Origin: Prinia subflava | Lineage: Eukaryota > Chordata > Aves > Passeriformes > Cisticolidae | Reading direction: 5' to 3' | DNA length: 64,000 nucleotides | NCBI RefSeq assembly: GCF_021018805.1 | Contig: NC_086254.1 | Location: 1,178,001 to 1,242,000 of the forward strand | Part shown: piece after piece, positions 47,458 to 59,344 of the stretch | Layout: each line of letters opens with the position of its first letter | Numbering within the stretch: the stretch's first letter is position 1 | Position numbers and translations under genes: made by a program | Notes under the pieces: model-generated | The model's database searches: none | What the model was told of the DNA's origin: nothing | Seen by the model: the letters and a program-made list of their open reading frames with translations, nothing else

Positions 47458-50400
47458 CTGGGGGACAGGAGCTTTCCCCTGCACACCCTGAAGACCATGG
47501 TGATGCACCTGCTGAGCACCGTGCCCCCGTCCCACTGGCACAGGAGGCATTTCCTGCAGCGCCTGGAGGAGGTCATGGGGCACCTGTGGCATGCCCTGGA
47601 CGGGAGGCACCTCGACCACTTCATCATGGGGAGCCACGAGGTTCCTGCTGAGACCAGCCTGCCCTGGGACATCCACACAGCTGAGCCCCCCAGCCTGGTC
47701 CAGCCCCAGGCTGAGGATCCAGCTGCTCACACCAGGGCCATGAGCGAGTTCCAGCACCTGCAGTACTGCCTCGTGAGAGAGACCTTCACACATAGAGCTG
47801 TGCTGGTGCACTGTCCTGGTGGCAACTGTACCTGCTGGTCTTCAATCCTGCAATGAAGGGATCTCCTGAGAGGCCAGGCAGAGTGGAGAACTGTTTGATC
47901 TCTGTATTCAGTGCAGCTACACCAAAAGCCATTGATACCCTTTTGGGTCTCTGAAGTGTCCTCTCCTGAGGCAGTCAATGCCAAGGGTACAAGGGGCCTC
48001 TGGGCCAGTCACACTGCGGAGCTTTTCCCATTTGTCCCCTGTTAGACTCACCTCAGCCTCGAATACAGACACCTCCTGGCATCCCCTGTCACTCCAGAGA
48101 GCCAGGTGGGCTCCACACTCCTGTGCCTTGATGGCATCAGTGTGCACAATGCTCCAGAGTCTACTAAAACTTTACACTTCTGTGGGTCTGCTGTGCTAGG
48201 CCACTGAATCCATGCAGTGTGCCAGGTCATCCCTTTCCTGCTCCTGGCCAAAGGCAGGGCCCCTCTCTTCCTGCCCCTGCTCAGAGCAGTCACTGTTTGA
48301 CCTTTAAGATGCCAGAGCAGAAGTTTCCTTGCCAGGACTGAAGGAAAAATGTTTTACGAGTCTGGCTGAGCCCTGCGTGTCCTGAGGAGCCAAACTCCTT
48401 CTTTGTCCCCAGCTCTGGCAGGGCTGGACCCCTCCTCAGGGCCTGTGCTGCTCCTCGGGCCCTGCTGGCCCCTCCAGAACAGGAGCTGGCAGGATGTGGG
48501 CAGGGAGAGCTCCAGCAGGGACGTGGGGCTGGAGCAGGGTGTGCTGAGGGCAGGAGAAGGAAGGGCAGAAGATCCCCACGAGGACATAGATTTGGATGTG
48601 GTTTCTGCAGGCTGTCTCACAGGGGGATCTCCACAAGCACAGCATCCACAGATCCTGCTCCTCAGTTCATTTTTGTCCGGGGTTCAAGGGAGCCCCTGAG
48701 GGCCCTGTCCGGGCACAAGGGTGGGGACGAGGGGTTTTGCTTGGTGGGGCTGGCTCTGCTCTGGCCCCTGTGCCATCCTGGGTACGTGTCCCGGTGGGGC
48801 AGCTCTGAAGGGCCCCAGCAGGTCCTGCTGTCCCTGCAGCCCGTGCCAGTGCTGAGTGGTGGGGCAGGAACCCCACACCAGGGGTAGCAGAAATCCCTTC
48901 ACTGAGTTTGTTATCGCTGCAATTCCACCATTGCCACCCTTCCAGAGGAGTAAAACATTTAATGCTTTTTAATCTTAGCTTAGGAGACACTGACATCCTG
49001 ATGCCCTCACAATAATTGATAGAGACATCATCCTTCACACCCCTGGCAGAGGGAGCTCAGTGCTGTCCCTACTCTTATCCCTTTCACTGGGTTTAACCAG
49101 GAAGATTTGTGATGGACTTGTTGGACAACGCCCCTGGCTGAGCTGAGCTTCCAGCAGCAGGTAGAACTAAACCTAGTGTTAATAAAAATCAATGAAGCAT
49201 CCTCCCAAGGCAAACAGTTTCCCTTTACAGCTCACAGCCTCCTCACGCTGATGGAAGATGACAATCACCAGATGTGGCTGCACCAGCCGAGGGCAGCTCC
49301 AAAAAGCTGCCAGGTCAACATATCCCTTTCCAGTTCCCACTAACTTATTTATATAGTCACAGACATTTTTTAATGCTTTTGGGACACCTTATCTCACTGG
49401 CTACACAAATCCTCTTCTGTCTGCATCGTGTCTAAGTGTGAAATAATGCATTATTAAAGTCACTGTGACACAGGGGACAGAGGAGCCCTTCCAGCCACAG
49501 TGACCTCATTAATGAAAATCCTTTGTACTGAAAGGGTCCAGCTTTGCAAAGGTCTGGTTGCATGGCAAAGAAATCCTGGGATAACAGCGTCCTCCTGGCA
49601 TTCCAAACACGGCCTGGTCCAAGACATGATCTCACCACAAGGTTTTAATGCCTCTGGCTGAGACAGTGCTGCTCTGTGTATCCCAGGGAATCGCTCCTTC
49701 CCTGGCTTGCTGAGGTAGGCTCAGGAGCAGGGCTGGCTGCTCCCACTCTGTCCTAATCCAAACCAGGAGCACTCTGCTGCCTTCCAGAGCCCCTGCTCAG
49801 CAGGAGCAATCTGCCTGCCTGCTGCCTCTGGAAAAGCAGGGGGGGAATTGCTTTTCCATTGGCATTTGCTGCAGGAATTAGGCTGCGGGAGAGGTGTCCA
49901 GCCATGAGCACCTGGCAGGCCACCACAGGCCCTGAGGTGTTCCCAGTGCCACTGAGGTGGGGTGGGCAAAGAACTGAGACCGTCTTTGATTTATTCCAAC
50001 CACAGCACTAAACATCTTTCCTCCCAGGCTTTATCCTAACCGTGGATAGCCTGGAGCAGTCACTGCTTTTTGACAGTGGCAGTGGGACACAGGCAGTGCT
50101 AATCAGCAGTGTTAATCAGCAGTTTAATGAGTCATTCATCCAGGCAGTGCCCTACACTCCGCTGATCCACGATAACAAGCTCAGGTTGAAGCATCCAAAC
50201 TGCACCCATCCACTCCTCCCCATCTGAAGGGAAAAAAGGCTGGGAAAACTTAATGATTCTTCCCAGCCTGTGTGACCCTGGGAGTGTCCCAAGCACCAGG
50301 AGAAACGTCTCCGTTTAACAAACAGCTCAGTCCTCTCCTCTCGCCCTCATCCCTCTGGTAGAGCTGACATCCACCAGAAGATTCTGAGGCCCATTTTGGG

Positions 50401-50689
50401 GGGGATCCCCATTTATTTTCCATTGTAGCCACACACTTTTTTCCCCCAGAAATCTGATGCACAGCCTGGTGCAAACCATGTTGAGCCAAGTTCTTATTTC
50501 TGCAAGTCTTTCACTGAATCAGAGGCAGAGCTGACCTAAGCATAAACAAAGAATTCCTGGCCAGCCTGAGTGCCACAAATTCCTGATATCAATTCCCTTT
50601 GCAAGAGTAAATGAGTGTAAACAGCACCGTCTCGTCTCTTCAGGAGCAGGAGAACATCACATTCCTCTTATTTGGTTTGGTTTTCCTAT

Positions 50690-50870
50690 TACTCTCTGCA
50701 TATAGAAGAGCTGCCTTAATTAATGTAAGCTTATTATGAAATTAGAGCACCGATATAATTAAAGCATTGATTAAAAAGCCAATAAAACAAGCAGCTCAAG
50801 CTCTTTTGAAAGAGAAGCAGTATGAATCCTTCTTGATTAAATATTACAGCTCAGTCAATATTTAACCATT
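50690..50870. other. AT-rich candidate conserved non-coding element
   Basis: Unique AT-rich stretch dense in homeodomain-type cores: cttaattaatg, tataattaaagc, gattaaaaag, gattaaatatt. No repeat signature is visible. Constraint is only inferred. Confidence 0.25.
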
Positions 50871-51554
50871 CCATTGTATTGACTTAATTTCTCCATCGAG
50901 TTGGGAATAAGCACCCCTTGGGACCTAATTATGGCAGGTTTGCTTCCCTTGTTGTTCTGAGTTTGTGGGCTTGTTTGGTTTATTTTGATATTTCTGAAAC
51001 TTCTGACAGAGCAGATCTTGGGGAACCACACTCCATGGAGATAATTCATGGGTAATGAACAGTTCTGATAATTGTGTTTATCTTTGGAAATCAACTCCAA
51101 GAAATCCATCCCAGCCATGAGAGCCAGTCCTGCCTCCTTCAGCTGGCTCCCAGAATGAGGCTGTTAATGGACTTGCAGCCAGGTCAAACCAACAGCCCTG
51201 CCCCACACCTCCTGAGGGCCTCTCTGAGATTTAGTGGAGACATTTCCTTCCCTCCTTTCCACATCCATCCACAGAAACATTCAGAGCAACACTCAGAGCA
51301 ACCTTCAGCTCCTCGATCCATTAATCTCCATCCATTTCAGAACTGACTCCCTAAAATGACATTTCCTTCTTCGTTACCACTCCAAAATTAAAATCCCACA
51401 CATGGGGCCAGGCTGTCCCCAGAGCCCTGTCCCAAACCAGCCCTGGGAATGGGGAGAGGGCAGGGACAGCCCAGCCCCTGGAGCTGCTGCAGGATGCAGA
51501 TCCCCTGGACCACGGCTGCCTTCCCTCTGTCCTCCGCCACACTGAGGCCAGGAA

Positions 51555-51661
51555 CACGCTGGGGACATGGATTAGAGGTGGCTTTGGCAGTGCTGGGTTC
51601 ACAGGTCGACTTGAGGGAGTCTGAGGTCTTTTCCAGCCTCACTGATTCCATGATTTTGTGA
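51555..51661 (+). mobile_element. CR1 3' end, older type
   Basis: gacatggattagaggtggct, then ttggcagtgctgggttcaca and cactgattccatgattttgtg. A worn terminal CR1 fragment of the type at 20165 and 29408. Confidence 0.65.
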
Positions 51662-52372
51662 GGCAATGTCAGAGTGATCCAGCACTTCCTGTGCTCTCCT
51701 CACCTGAAGCAACATCTGGGAACTCCAGAAAGCCTGGAGAGGCCACATCCCCAGACTCTCCCCGAAGCTGTGGGGGGTAAAGAGAAACCTGTTCAGGCTG
51801 TCTGACATTTCTAAAGCTTCCCAGTGCTCTGGGCTGCAAGATGGATATTCTGGAAGAACAAAGGTTGCATTTCAGATCCTCACAGCCTGTTTGCTCTGAA
51901 GAAACAGCACGACTTCATCTGCCTTTTCCTTTCCTCCTGCTACATTCCGCAGTTCTTTTTCCATAGGGAAATAGAACAGTTCTGAGGAAACATCACAGAT
52001 GAAAGAGCAGGAGGAGGTTTGCTAGCCCTTATTTTTTTTAGTTCAGCATTTGTCTTGGATGTGTAATTGTGCCTTCAGGAATGTCTGATCTTTCCCAGGT
52101 GTGCAGGGCCAACACCTCACACAGCAAAGCTCACCTCACATACAAATATGTGCTTTTCCATCAGGGATCTGGAGATCTTCCAGAGACAATCCAGGGCTCT
52201 GGCACCACCCTGGTGGAGTCTTGACTATCCATTAGGCCTGACAGGGCTGCACAGCTCAGAGCAGGGGTTTTACAGTGCATGTCCTCAAATCAAACCAGGG
52301 TAAGTGTGGCAGTTGACGGTTTGTCCTACCTGGTCAGCACAGCTCCTCCAGCTCTGGAAAACCTGAGACACT

Positions 52373-52785
52373 TAGAGAATCATGGAATGCTTTGGATTGC
52401 AAGGACCTTAAAGCCCATCCAGCACCACTCCTGCCATGGCAGGGACACCTTCCACTGTCCCAGGCTGCTCCAAGCCCTGTCCAGCCTGGCCTTGGACACT
52501 GCCAGGGATCCAGGGGCAGCTACAGCTGCTCTGGGCACCCTGTGCCAGGGCCTGCCCACCCTGCCAGGGAACAATTCCTGCCCAATATCCCATCCATTCC
52601 TGCCCTCTGGCAGTGGAAGCCATTCCCTGTGTCCTATCCCTCCATCCCTTGTCCCCAGCCCCTCTCCAGCTCTTCTGGAGCCCACTCAGGCACTGGAAGG
52701 GGCTCTGAGCTCTTCCTGGAGCTTCTCCTCTCCAGGTGAGCACCCCCAGCTCTGCCAGCCTGGCTCCAGAGCAGAGGGGCTTGTT
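52373..52785 (-). mobile_element. CR1 LINE 3' fragment, about 410 bp
   Basis: Antisense copy starting agagaatcatggaatgcttt, carrying the full terminal module and extending to the gagcttctcctctccaggtg region. Confidence 0.9.
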
Positions 52786-54057
52786 GGGGCATTTCCCAGT
52801 ACCCCTGCTAGGAGTCATCACCTCTGGACAAAATGCAGCCTCCTCTGGGAGGGCTGGGCTGAGTTTGGTTTTACCCTCCCAGGCTCAGCACAGAGTGGAC
52901 AAATAATGAGCTCCGAGCTGGACTTAACTGAGAAAAGCTAAACCTCACCATTTTTTCTGCTCAGCAACAGAACAGGAATGTCACCACCACTTTCAGGGAA
53001 GATGCTGGAGCAGCTGAAAGTTAAAAATGCAAATCAAAGCCCAAAAGAGCTCTGAGCTTGCAGCAGACGTGCCACAGTGTGGCATTTGCAGCATGGCAGC
53101 AGGAATGTGCTGGCACGTGTGTGCGAGGTGGCAAAAAACGCGTGAAGCTAAGCATGACTTAGAGGGAAAAAAATGCCCAAAATCCAAAAAAGAGGAGTTT
53201 ATTCAGGGATTATCAACGTGACTGCCTTCATCAAGTGATGGAGCAGCTGAAAGCAGGGAAAGCAGGTTCTGAAAATGAGGAACAAAACCAGTTTATGACA
53301 TCTAGTGGTAAGAGGAGATGCCCCCCTGTGTGGAGATCTGGCTGTTCCAGTCAGGGCTGATTCCAGAGCAGGTTCAGTGCACTCCTGACAATAATCTGTG
53401 TGCAAAGTGTGAGCCTTTCTGGGCAGGTCTGTCAAAGCCAGGGCTTTACATGCAACGGCTGAGTGATTCCAATTGCAGGCTGGGCAGGGAGAGCAGCCCT
53501 TTGTGTGGGCTGATATCACACCAACAACAGCGCAGAGCTCCCAGCTTTTATCACAGCCCGTGGAGCTGCTCTCTGTGAAATGATCACTGCCTGCATCCCT
53601 TGCTGCTTTGGGAAATGGCCAAGGCACAGGGAGAAAAGAGACCCAGGGTGTCTGAAGTGAGCAGGATCACTGAAAAAAGGATGGGGGCACCCCCAGAGGC
53701 TCTGGACATGCCTGACCAAACAATTCCTGCTGTGGCTGTGCTTTCCTCTGATTGCAGCACAAAGAGATGGCACCTTTGGGCAAAAACATCCCTTTTGTGC
53801 CCTTTATTCCCACCTTGTCCTCCAAACAGGCACTTCCTGGGATTCCTTCTGGGCCTCTAACAGGCTGTTGATGCAAGATGCAGGATAATCTCAGCTTTCC
53901 TGGGTCATTCAGTGCTGCCTTCCATGGAAGAGCTGCCTCAGCCCTGCAGGAGCCCAGGGCTGGAAGAAATCCCATGGAGCTGAACAGTCCTTGTCCAGAA
54001 GAAAAGGCTCTGCCCCAGCAGGGCCTCATCCCCTCCCTCAGAGGGGGCTGTCACAGG

Positions 54058-54392
54058 ATTGAGGAATGGTTTGGGGTGGAAGGGACCACAAGGATGATGC
54101 CATCCCACCCCTGCCATGGCAGGGACACCTTCCACTACCCCAGGCCCCAAGCCCCAGTGTCCAGCCTGGCCTTGGGCACTGCCAGGGATCCAGGGGCAGC
54201 CACAGCTGCTCTGGGCACCCTGTGCCAGGGCCTGCCCACCCTCCCAGGGAACAATTCCTGCCCAATATCCCACCTAACCCACAGTCTGTAAATTTGAAGC
54301 CATTCCCTGTGTCCTGGCCCTCCACCCCTGGTCCCCAGCCCCTCTCCAGCTCTCCTGGAGCCCCTTTCAGCATTGGAAGGTCTCCCTGGAAT
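54058..54392 (-). mobile_element. CR1 3' fragment, about 335 bp
   Basis: Antisense copy from attgaggaatggtttggggt to the cattggaaggtctccctgg region. Confidence 0.9.
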
Positions 54393-54799
54393 CAGTGTGC
54401 GTTTTCCTTCAGGAATCCTCTCCAGATCTGGTCTCTTCTCCAGCAACCATCACCTAAATGCATCTCTGTGTCTGTCCCCTCCTCTCAGGCTGTCACCCCT
54501 CCCTGCACCCAAGACCTTTGGTGGCTGTACACTGCTTCCCACAGCTCTGCTTGGATCCCAGGATCCAGCAGGGATTGGCAGCGGGGTCTGAAAGTGAAAA
54601 CCCCTCACTCAAAGGACCTCCTAGCCCTCAGGAGCTGAGGACAGAGTTTTCCTGCTAATGATGGCACCCATGTGCATGGAATCACCGTGCCAGGGGTGTC
54701 CAGCACCTTCTCCAGCCCAGGAGACCTGGGCTGAATTCTCAGCTGGAGCACCCAGCTCAGTCTGCTCTTGCTGTGACAGACATTGAGAGAGCAAAGAGG

Positions 54800-54804
54800 G
54801 CAGG
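54800..54804. repeat. Left target-site duplication (GCAGG)
   Basis: GCAGG directly precedes the solo LTR and is repeated exactly at 55549-55553 after it. Confidence 0.9.
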
Positions 54805-55548
54805 TGTCATGGTTTGGAAAGACAGGGATCTGTCAGGGAAAACTGGAGTTTCCCTTGGAATGGAGAATGTAAAACCCCCTCCCTCCAAATTATAATTTTG
54901 CAATTAGGAGTTTTCAGGAAAAAGTATCGGAATAGGAATAACAGTTCTTTACAAGGAATATTAAAAAAATACAAATGCAGTAGTACAAAAACCAAACCAA
55001 ACCAAACCAACAAAAAAACAAGCAAACAAACAAAAGTCCTAGAAAACCCTGACAGAGTCAGAGATATGACCTGACATCCTGTTGTCAGGATGTTGGAAGC
55101 AGTCCAAATAAATCCTCCTGGAGTGACAGTGGAGTAGAGATGATCCTGCAGAACAAGGGGTCCAGTGCTGGCAAGATGGATCCAGTCTTCCTTGAAGGAT
55201 TCAGTAGAAAACCAGCTGAATTAGTGTTTGGGATTGCTGGTTTTATCCCGGTGGAAAGGCTTTGGCTCCTCACTGGGTGGAGCATCTCCCAATGGGATGA
55301 GGTGATGTTATCAGTCATGTGAGAGCCTTCAATGGCCCATTCACAGGAGATACCCTCGGAGGAGGATGGGTGGAGGAACAGATAAGAAGGCCCTGCCTTA
55401 TCTGGTGTTATCAGGTGTCCCATTAACAGAAGGCATCTGCCCTCTTCCCCCCCTAGAGTTACAAGAGATAAAAAACAATATCTCCCAACTGGTTGCAACA
55501 GAAGAAAATAGAATACACATTTTTGGTTACATTTTTCAACCCAAGACA
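54805..55548 (-). mobile_element. Solo LTR of an endogenous retrovirus (ERVL-like), 744 bp
   Basis: The ends are imperfect inverted repeats: TGTCATGGTTTGGAAA on the left, and TTTTTCAACCCAAGACA on the right, whose complement is TGTCTTGGGTTGAAAAA. Perfect 5-bp duplications flank it. On the - strand there is a TATA-like GGGATAAAACC (about 55240-55250). AATAAA on the + strand at about 55105 is not in the transcription sense. Internal oddities are an (AACCA)n run and A-rich patches (54960-55034). The 5-bp duplication and the end sequence are those I associate with passerine ERVL LTRs. Confidence 0.88.
54980..55034. repeat. (AACCA)/(AAAC) simple repeat inside the LTR
   Basis: Four AACCA units grade into AAAC-type repeats. 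On the LTR's own strand this is a T/G-rich run. Confidence 0.8.
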
Positions 55549-56038
55549 GCAGGTGATTCCCATATCCTGGGCACCAGGGACCCAGGAAAAGCCCAGAGAA
55601 GGGGAAGAGGGAAGGAAAAGGGGGAGGGAAATATTGCAGTGCACTCCTGGCCACCTCACAAGGCCATGGTGAGGTTAAAATGCCAGTGCTGCCTCCAGTT
55701 CCTCAGCACAAACCACAGCACCCCGAGCTCTGAGGTGTCCAGGTGGATTAATGAGGATCAGGTTAAGACAATATCAGTGTTTACATGGACTAAGCTCTGT
55801 CCCTCGAGGCCTTTTAAAGCCATTCTTTCAACTGCTGAAGTATTGATCAGAAAGGTCTGAACAACTTCCACTGTTACAAACCCTCTCGAAAGAGTTCCCA
55901 GACTCAAGGATCAGCACAAATCTCCAGTTTGTGCTTCAGATTCACAAGCCAATGTCTTTGGGAGCCAGGGGAATGTGGAGATGCAGGGGAAGGACAAGGT
56001 GACCCATCCACAGCCCTTGGCACAGAGGGAATTTCTCA

Positions 56039-56546
56039 AATACGAGGGCAGGTTGGGGCTGGATGTGAGGAAAAATTTCTTCAGTGGTCTTCAGTTTCTG
56101 GAGGAAAGAAAGCAACATCTGCCCCTAGCACGAGAAAGATGTGGGTCTGTTGGAATGAACCCAGAGGAGACCACGGAGATGCTCCAGGGGCTGGAACACC
56201 TCTGGAGCCACGCTGGGAGAGCTGGGGGTGTCAGGACAGAGATGAGAAGGTTTTGGAGAGATCTCAGAGCACCTTCAGGGCCTAAAGGGGCTCCAGGAGA
56301 GTTGGAGAGAAACTGGGGACAAGGGATGGAGGGACAGGACACAGGGAATGGCTTCCATTGCCAGAGGGCAGGGATGGATGGGATATTGGGCAGGAATTGT
56401 TCCCTGGGAGGGTGGGCAGGCCCTGGCACAGGGTGCCCAGAGCAGCTGTGGCTGCCCCTGGATCCCTGGCAGTGTCCAAGGCCAGGTTGGACATTGGGGA
56501 TTGGAGCAGCCTGGGACAGTGGAAGGTGTCCCTGCCATGGCACCTC
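56039..56546 (+). mobile_element. CR1 LINE fragments, about 500 bp, possibly two pieces
   Basis: 56039-56110 (gggctggatgtgaggaaaaa, then tttcttcagtgg) looks like one CR1 piece. From about 56160 a second begins (agatgctccaggggctgg) and runs through the terminal module to ggtgtccctgccatggcacc. The tail is missing. Confidence 0.85.
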
Positions 56547-57351
56547 AGCTTTCCCACACCTGCTGGGAAAGGTGGGGATCTCACCCCAAGGATCCGGACC
56601 CAAGCATCCCAAGCAGGGATGTGTTGGAAGTCTCATCTGAGAGGAGGAGACCTTTCCTCCCCAGCTGCGGCACCGGGTGCTTCCAGCCTTACTCCTGGAT
56701 GCATTTTCCCATCAGATGTTTTTCCTTCGGTTCCTGGGGACCTCTCGTGGTGGGAAGTAAAACCACGTTTATTTGGATAGGGCAGGCGAGGTCCTGGCTG
56801 GACGAACGGCTCCTCTAAAGAAACTGTGGGATCAGAAACCGGGAAAGAAAATATTCCCAGACAGCAGCAGCTGCCCCTGCCCTCGGAAACCTGCAAACAC
56901 CCACCCACCTGTGCCAGGGGAGGTCCCTGCAGGTTCCAGGGGATCCAGTGGGTGACTCCTGGTTTTACAGCACAAATACTCAACCCTGGAAGCTGCAGGG
57001 GTGCCAGCTATGTCATCCTTGGAGGTCACTACAAAGCCCCTGGGAATTGGATTCTGATAGTGTTTCTTTCAGGAACCTCCCTGGAGGAGCAGAGCCCATG
57101 GCTGTGCACTGCTGGAATTCTTTGTGCTGCTTGTTGGTGTTTCAACCCCCTGGTACCATAAATCTGACTCTGCTGGAAGTTTAATTTGAGGCTATTTTCA
57201 GCCTCAACTTTTCAGGGAAAAGTTCCAGTGAGGAAGACTGGAGTTGTCAGTGAGTGGGGGCTGTTCCAGCACTCCTCCTGCAGCTTCCCACTCCTGAGGC
57301 TGCAGAGTTGTGGGTGAGATCAGCCCTGAGAGCTCAGGTAAGGCAGGGTCT

Positions 57352-57630
57352 CACCTCAGGCACCAGGAGGGCAGGCTGGACATCAGGAGGAATTTCTTCC
57401 TGGAAAGGGTGCTCAGCTCTGGAAGGGGCTGCCCAGGGAAAGGTTCTTCCCCCAGAGGGTGCTGGCACTGCCCAGGCTCCCCAGGGAATGGGCACGGGCT
57501 TAGGCTGCCACAGCTCCAGGAGCTCCAGGGATACTCAGGGTGGGATTTGTGGTGTCTGTGCAGGGCCAGGGGCTGGACCAGGTGATCCTTGTGGTCCTTT
57601 CCCATTGTGGTTATTCTGTGATTTTGTGGT
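57352..57630 (+). mobile_element. CR1 fragment, second subfamily type
   Basis: Sense copy: ggctggacatcaggaggaat, ggttcttcccccagagggtg, ggatactcagggtgggattt, ending ggttattctgtgattttgtg. Confidence 0.88.
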
Positions 57631-58594
57631 CTACAAGGACTTTCTTGCTATGAAAAAATTCCAATCTGATTTAGAGGGGTTTTTTTTTTTGGATGGATGC
57701 TCCTGCTCATCACCTCCAGGAGCCCAGGACAACTCAGGTTGGGGATTCCCCTTCCCATACCCCTGGAATTGCCCACCCTGGCCCCAAGGGGGTCCCAGCA
57801 CTGGGAGGTGCTGCTGGAGGCAAAGCCCCTCTGCAGCAGCCCTTCAAGTCCTTCAGGCAGCTCCAAGAGCCCTCCCTGCCATCCAAAGCTTCCAAAGTGA
57901 AGCTCCAGCCCAGCCCCAGTCCCATCTCCACCTGTCTCATTCCCAATAATTACACACCATGGATTGCCTGAGTGCCTCTCCCAGAGGCTTTGGGACCACC
58001 CTGCTCCCAGGAATTCCGGGCTTTCCTTGGGAGAAGGCAGAGCCCAGCCCAGGACCCTCATCCTTCAGCTGTCCCCGCACTGTCAGCATGGATCTGGCAT
58101 GAGCTGCAGAGGAAATCCAGCTTTCCCTGGTGTTTGTCCCTGAGCCATAGGACAGGATCATCCCTCTGGATGCTCCAGAGCTGTCTGGCTTGGGAATTCC
58201 AGGCCTTTTGCCCCAGGTGCTCCTTGCAAAGGGCAGATTTATAATTCTCCCTTCTTGTTCCTCCTCCTGGGTTCCCCCTTTTTGAAGCCCTCCCTGTCAC
58301 TTGTGCTGTGCAGAGATGCCTCTAATACAGGGTTGCCAAGTAGGTCAGGTGGGGGGCTGGAGGTTCACAGGATTTCTGTGTTGGAAAAGCCTCTCAAGAC
58401 CCAGGAATTCCCAGTGCTGATACTTTTGCTGCTTGCACAGCACTGGGCCATCTCTGGCTGCCCTGGATTCCTGCTTTCTCTAGACACTTCCAGCCCTGCC
58501 TCTTGGCCCTGCCCTGTCCCTCGTGTCCCACCAGTGAGTTCTCAAGAGGTCAGGCTTTGCTCCTTCTCTGCTATTCCAGACTTTAGTAGGCAGG

Positions 58595-58890
58595 ACATGG
58601 AGCTGGTGGAGCAAGCCCTGAGGATGCTCCAAGTCTGCTCTGGAGCCAGGGAGAGCTGGGGGTGCTCAGCTGGAGAGGGGGAGGCCCCAGAGTGGCCTCA
58701 GAGCCCCTTCCAGGGCCTAAAGGGGGTTAATAAAACAGAGGGAAAGGGACTTTTTACATTGGCAGATACTGACAGGACACAGGGGAACAGACTTTAAATA
58801 AAAAAGGAGAGATATGAATTAGATATTGGAAGGAACTGTTCCCTGTGAGGCAGGGCAGGCCCTGGCACAGGCTGCAGGAGCTGCCCCGTG
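58595..58890 (+). mobile_element. CR1 fragment lacking its 3' end
   Basis: Sense copy from ggacatggagctggtggagc to ggcaggccctggcacaggct, with a small internal divergence (a taaataaaaaagg insertion near 58796). It stops before the usual terminal module. Confidence 0.8.
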
Positions 58891-59193
58891 AGGGTGCCTG
58901 GGCACAGCCTCTGTGCCCCTCTCCAGCTGGGGGAATATAAAGCATTTTTCAACCTTTAGGAAGGTTGGGCTCAGCCTGCCCGGGTAAAGCTTCACCTAGA
59001 GCCACACTCTCAGCAGGGGCTGCCCTGGGGGAGCCTTTCACTGCCTCATCCAAAAGCCTTTTTTGGCCCCATTTGGGATTTGCCAGCCCCGTAGGGATGT
59101 CCTGGACTTTGCCATCCCCCTGTGACAGCCCTGCAGATCTGCCTGGCTGTTTGGTTTTCAGGCACAAGGTGGCACTCGGGGAGCAGCTTTCCT

Positions 59194-59344
59194 CCCTTTC
59201 CCTTTCCCTTTCCCTTTCCCTTTCCCTTTCCCTTTCCCTTTCCCTTTCCCTTTCCCTTTCCCTTTCCCTTTCCCTTTCCCTTTCCCTTTCCCTTTCCCTT
59301 TCCCTTTCCCTTTCCCTTTCCCTTTCCCTTTCCCTTTCCCTTTC
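59194..59344. repeat. (CCCTTT)n hexanucleotide repeat, 151 bp, uninterrupted
   Basis: About 25 perfect units of a pure pyrimidine hexamer; the other strand is pure purine (AAAGGG)n. All frames are open, giving spurious PFPFPF, SLSLSL, GKGKGK and RERERE peptides of 100-200 residues. Confidence 0.99.

Larger units (their letters stand above)
45715..47790 (+). pseudogene. ITPRIPL1: ITPRIPL1-like pseudogene, interrupted by a solo LTR
   Basis: Remnant of an inositol-trisphosphate-receptor-interacting-protein-like gene, a single-pass membrane family that is multicopy in birds. The likely start is ATG 45715, just after a CCCACAG acceptor-like site. The N-terminal segment has the family pattern (LLFW, QYLQAV, ERMQQ, LLQELAQ). 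A frame change then leads to the membrane segment (about 45936-45995). Another change leads to DLGWLLEEHINWPVLDLS, closed by an in-frame TGA at 46234-46236. The same frame resumes with LVPQRAMGVGSTFEGWSP. Further shifts give LKFQLNRGSSVLELLL (46698 on) and DSVTLTALELVARALR, up to 46929. The LTR at 46930-47457 follows. The C-terminal part (FPLHTLKTMVMHLLSTVP ... RLEEVM ... DHFIMG ... FQHLQYCLV) runs from 47464 and decays after about 47790. Family identity is recalled from sequence, not searched. A functional product is ruled out by the breaks. Confidence 0.85.
47791..54804. other. Intergenic region after the pseudogene
   Basis: I see no supported gene. 48400-48860 is GC-rich and shares a short stretch with the 5' flank of the pseudogene (see findings). 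50690-50870 is AT-rich with homeodomain-type cores. CR1 copies lie at 51555, 52373 and 54058. The remainder looks like unique non-coding DNA. Confidence 0.6.
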
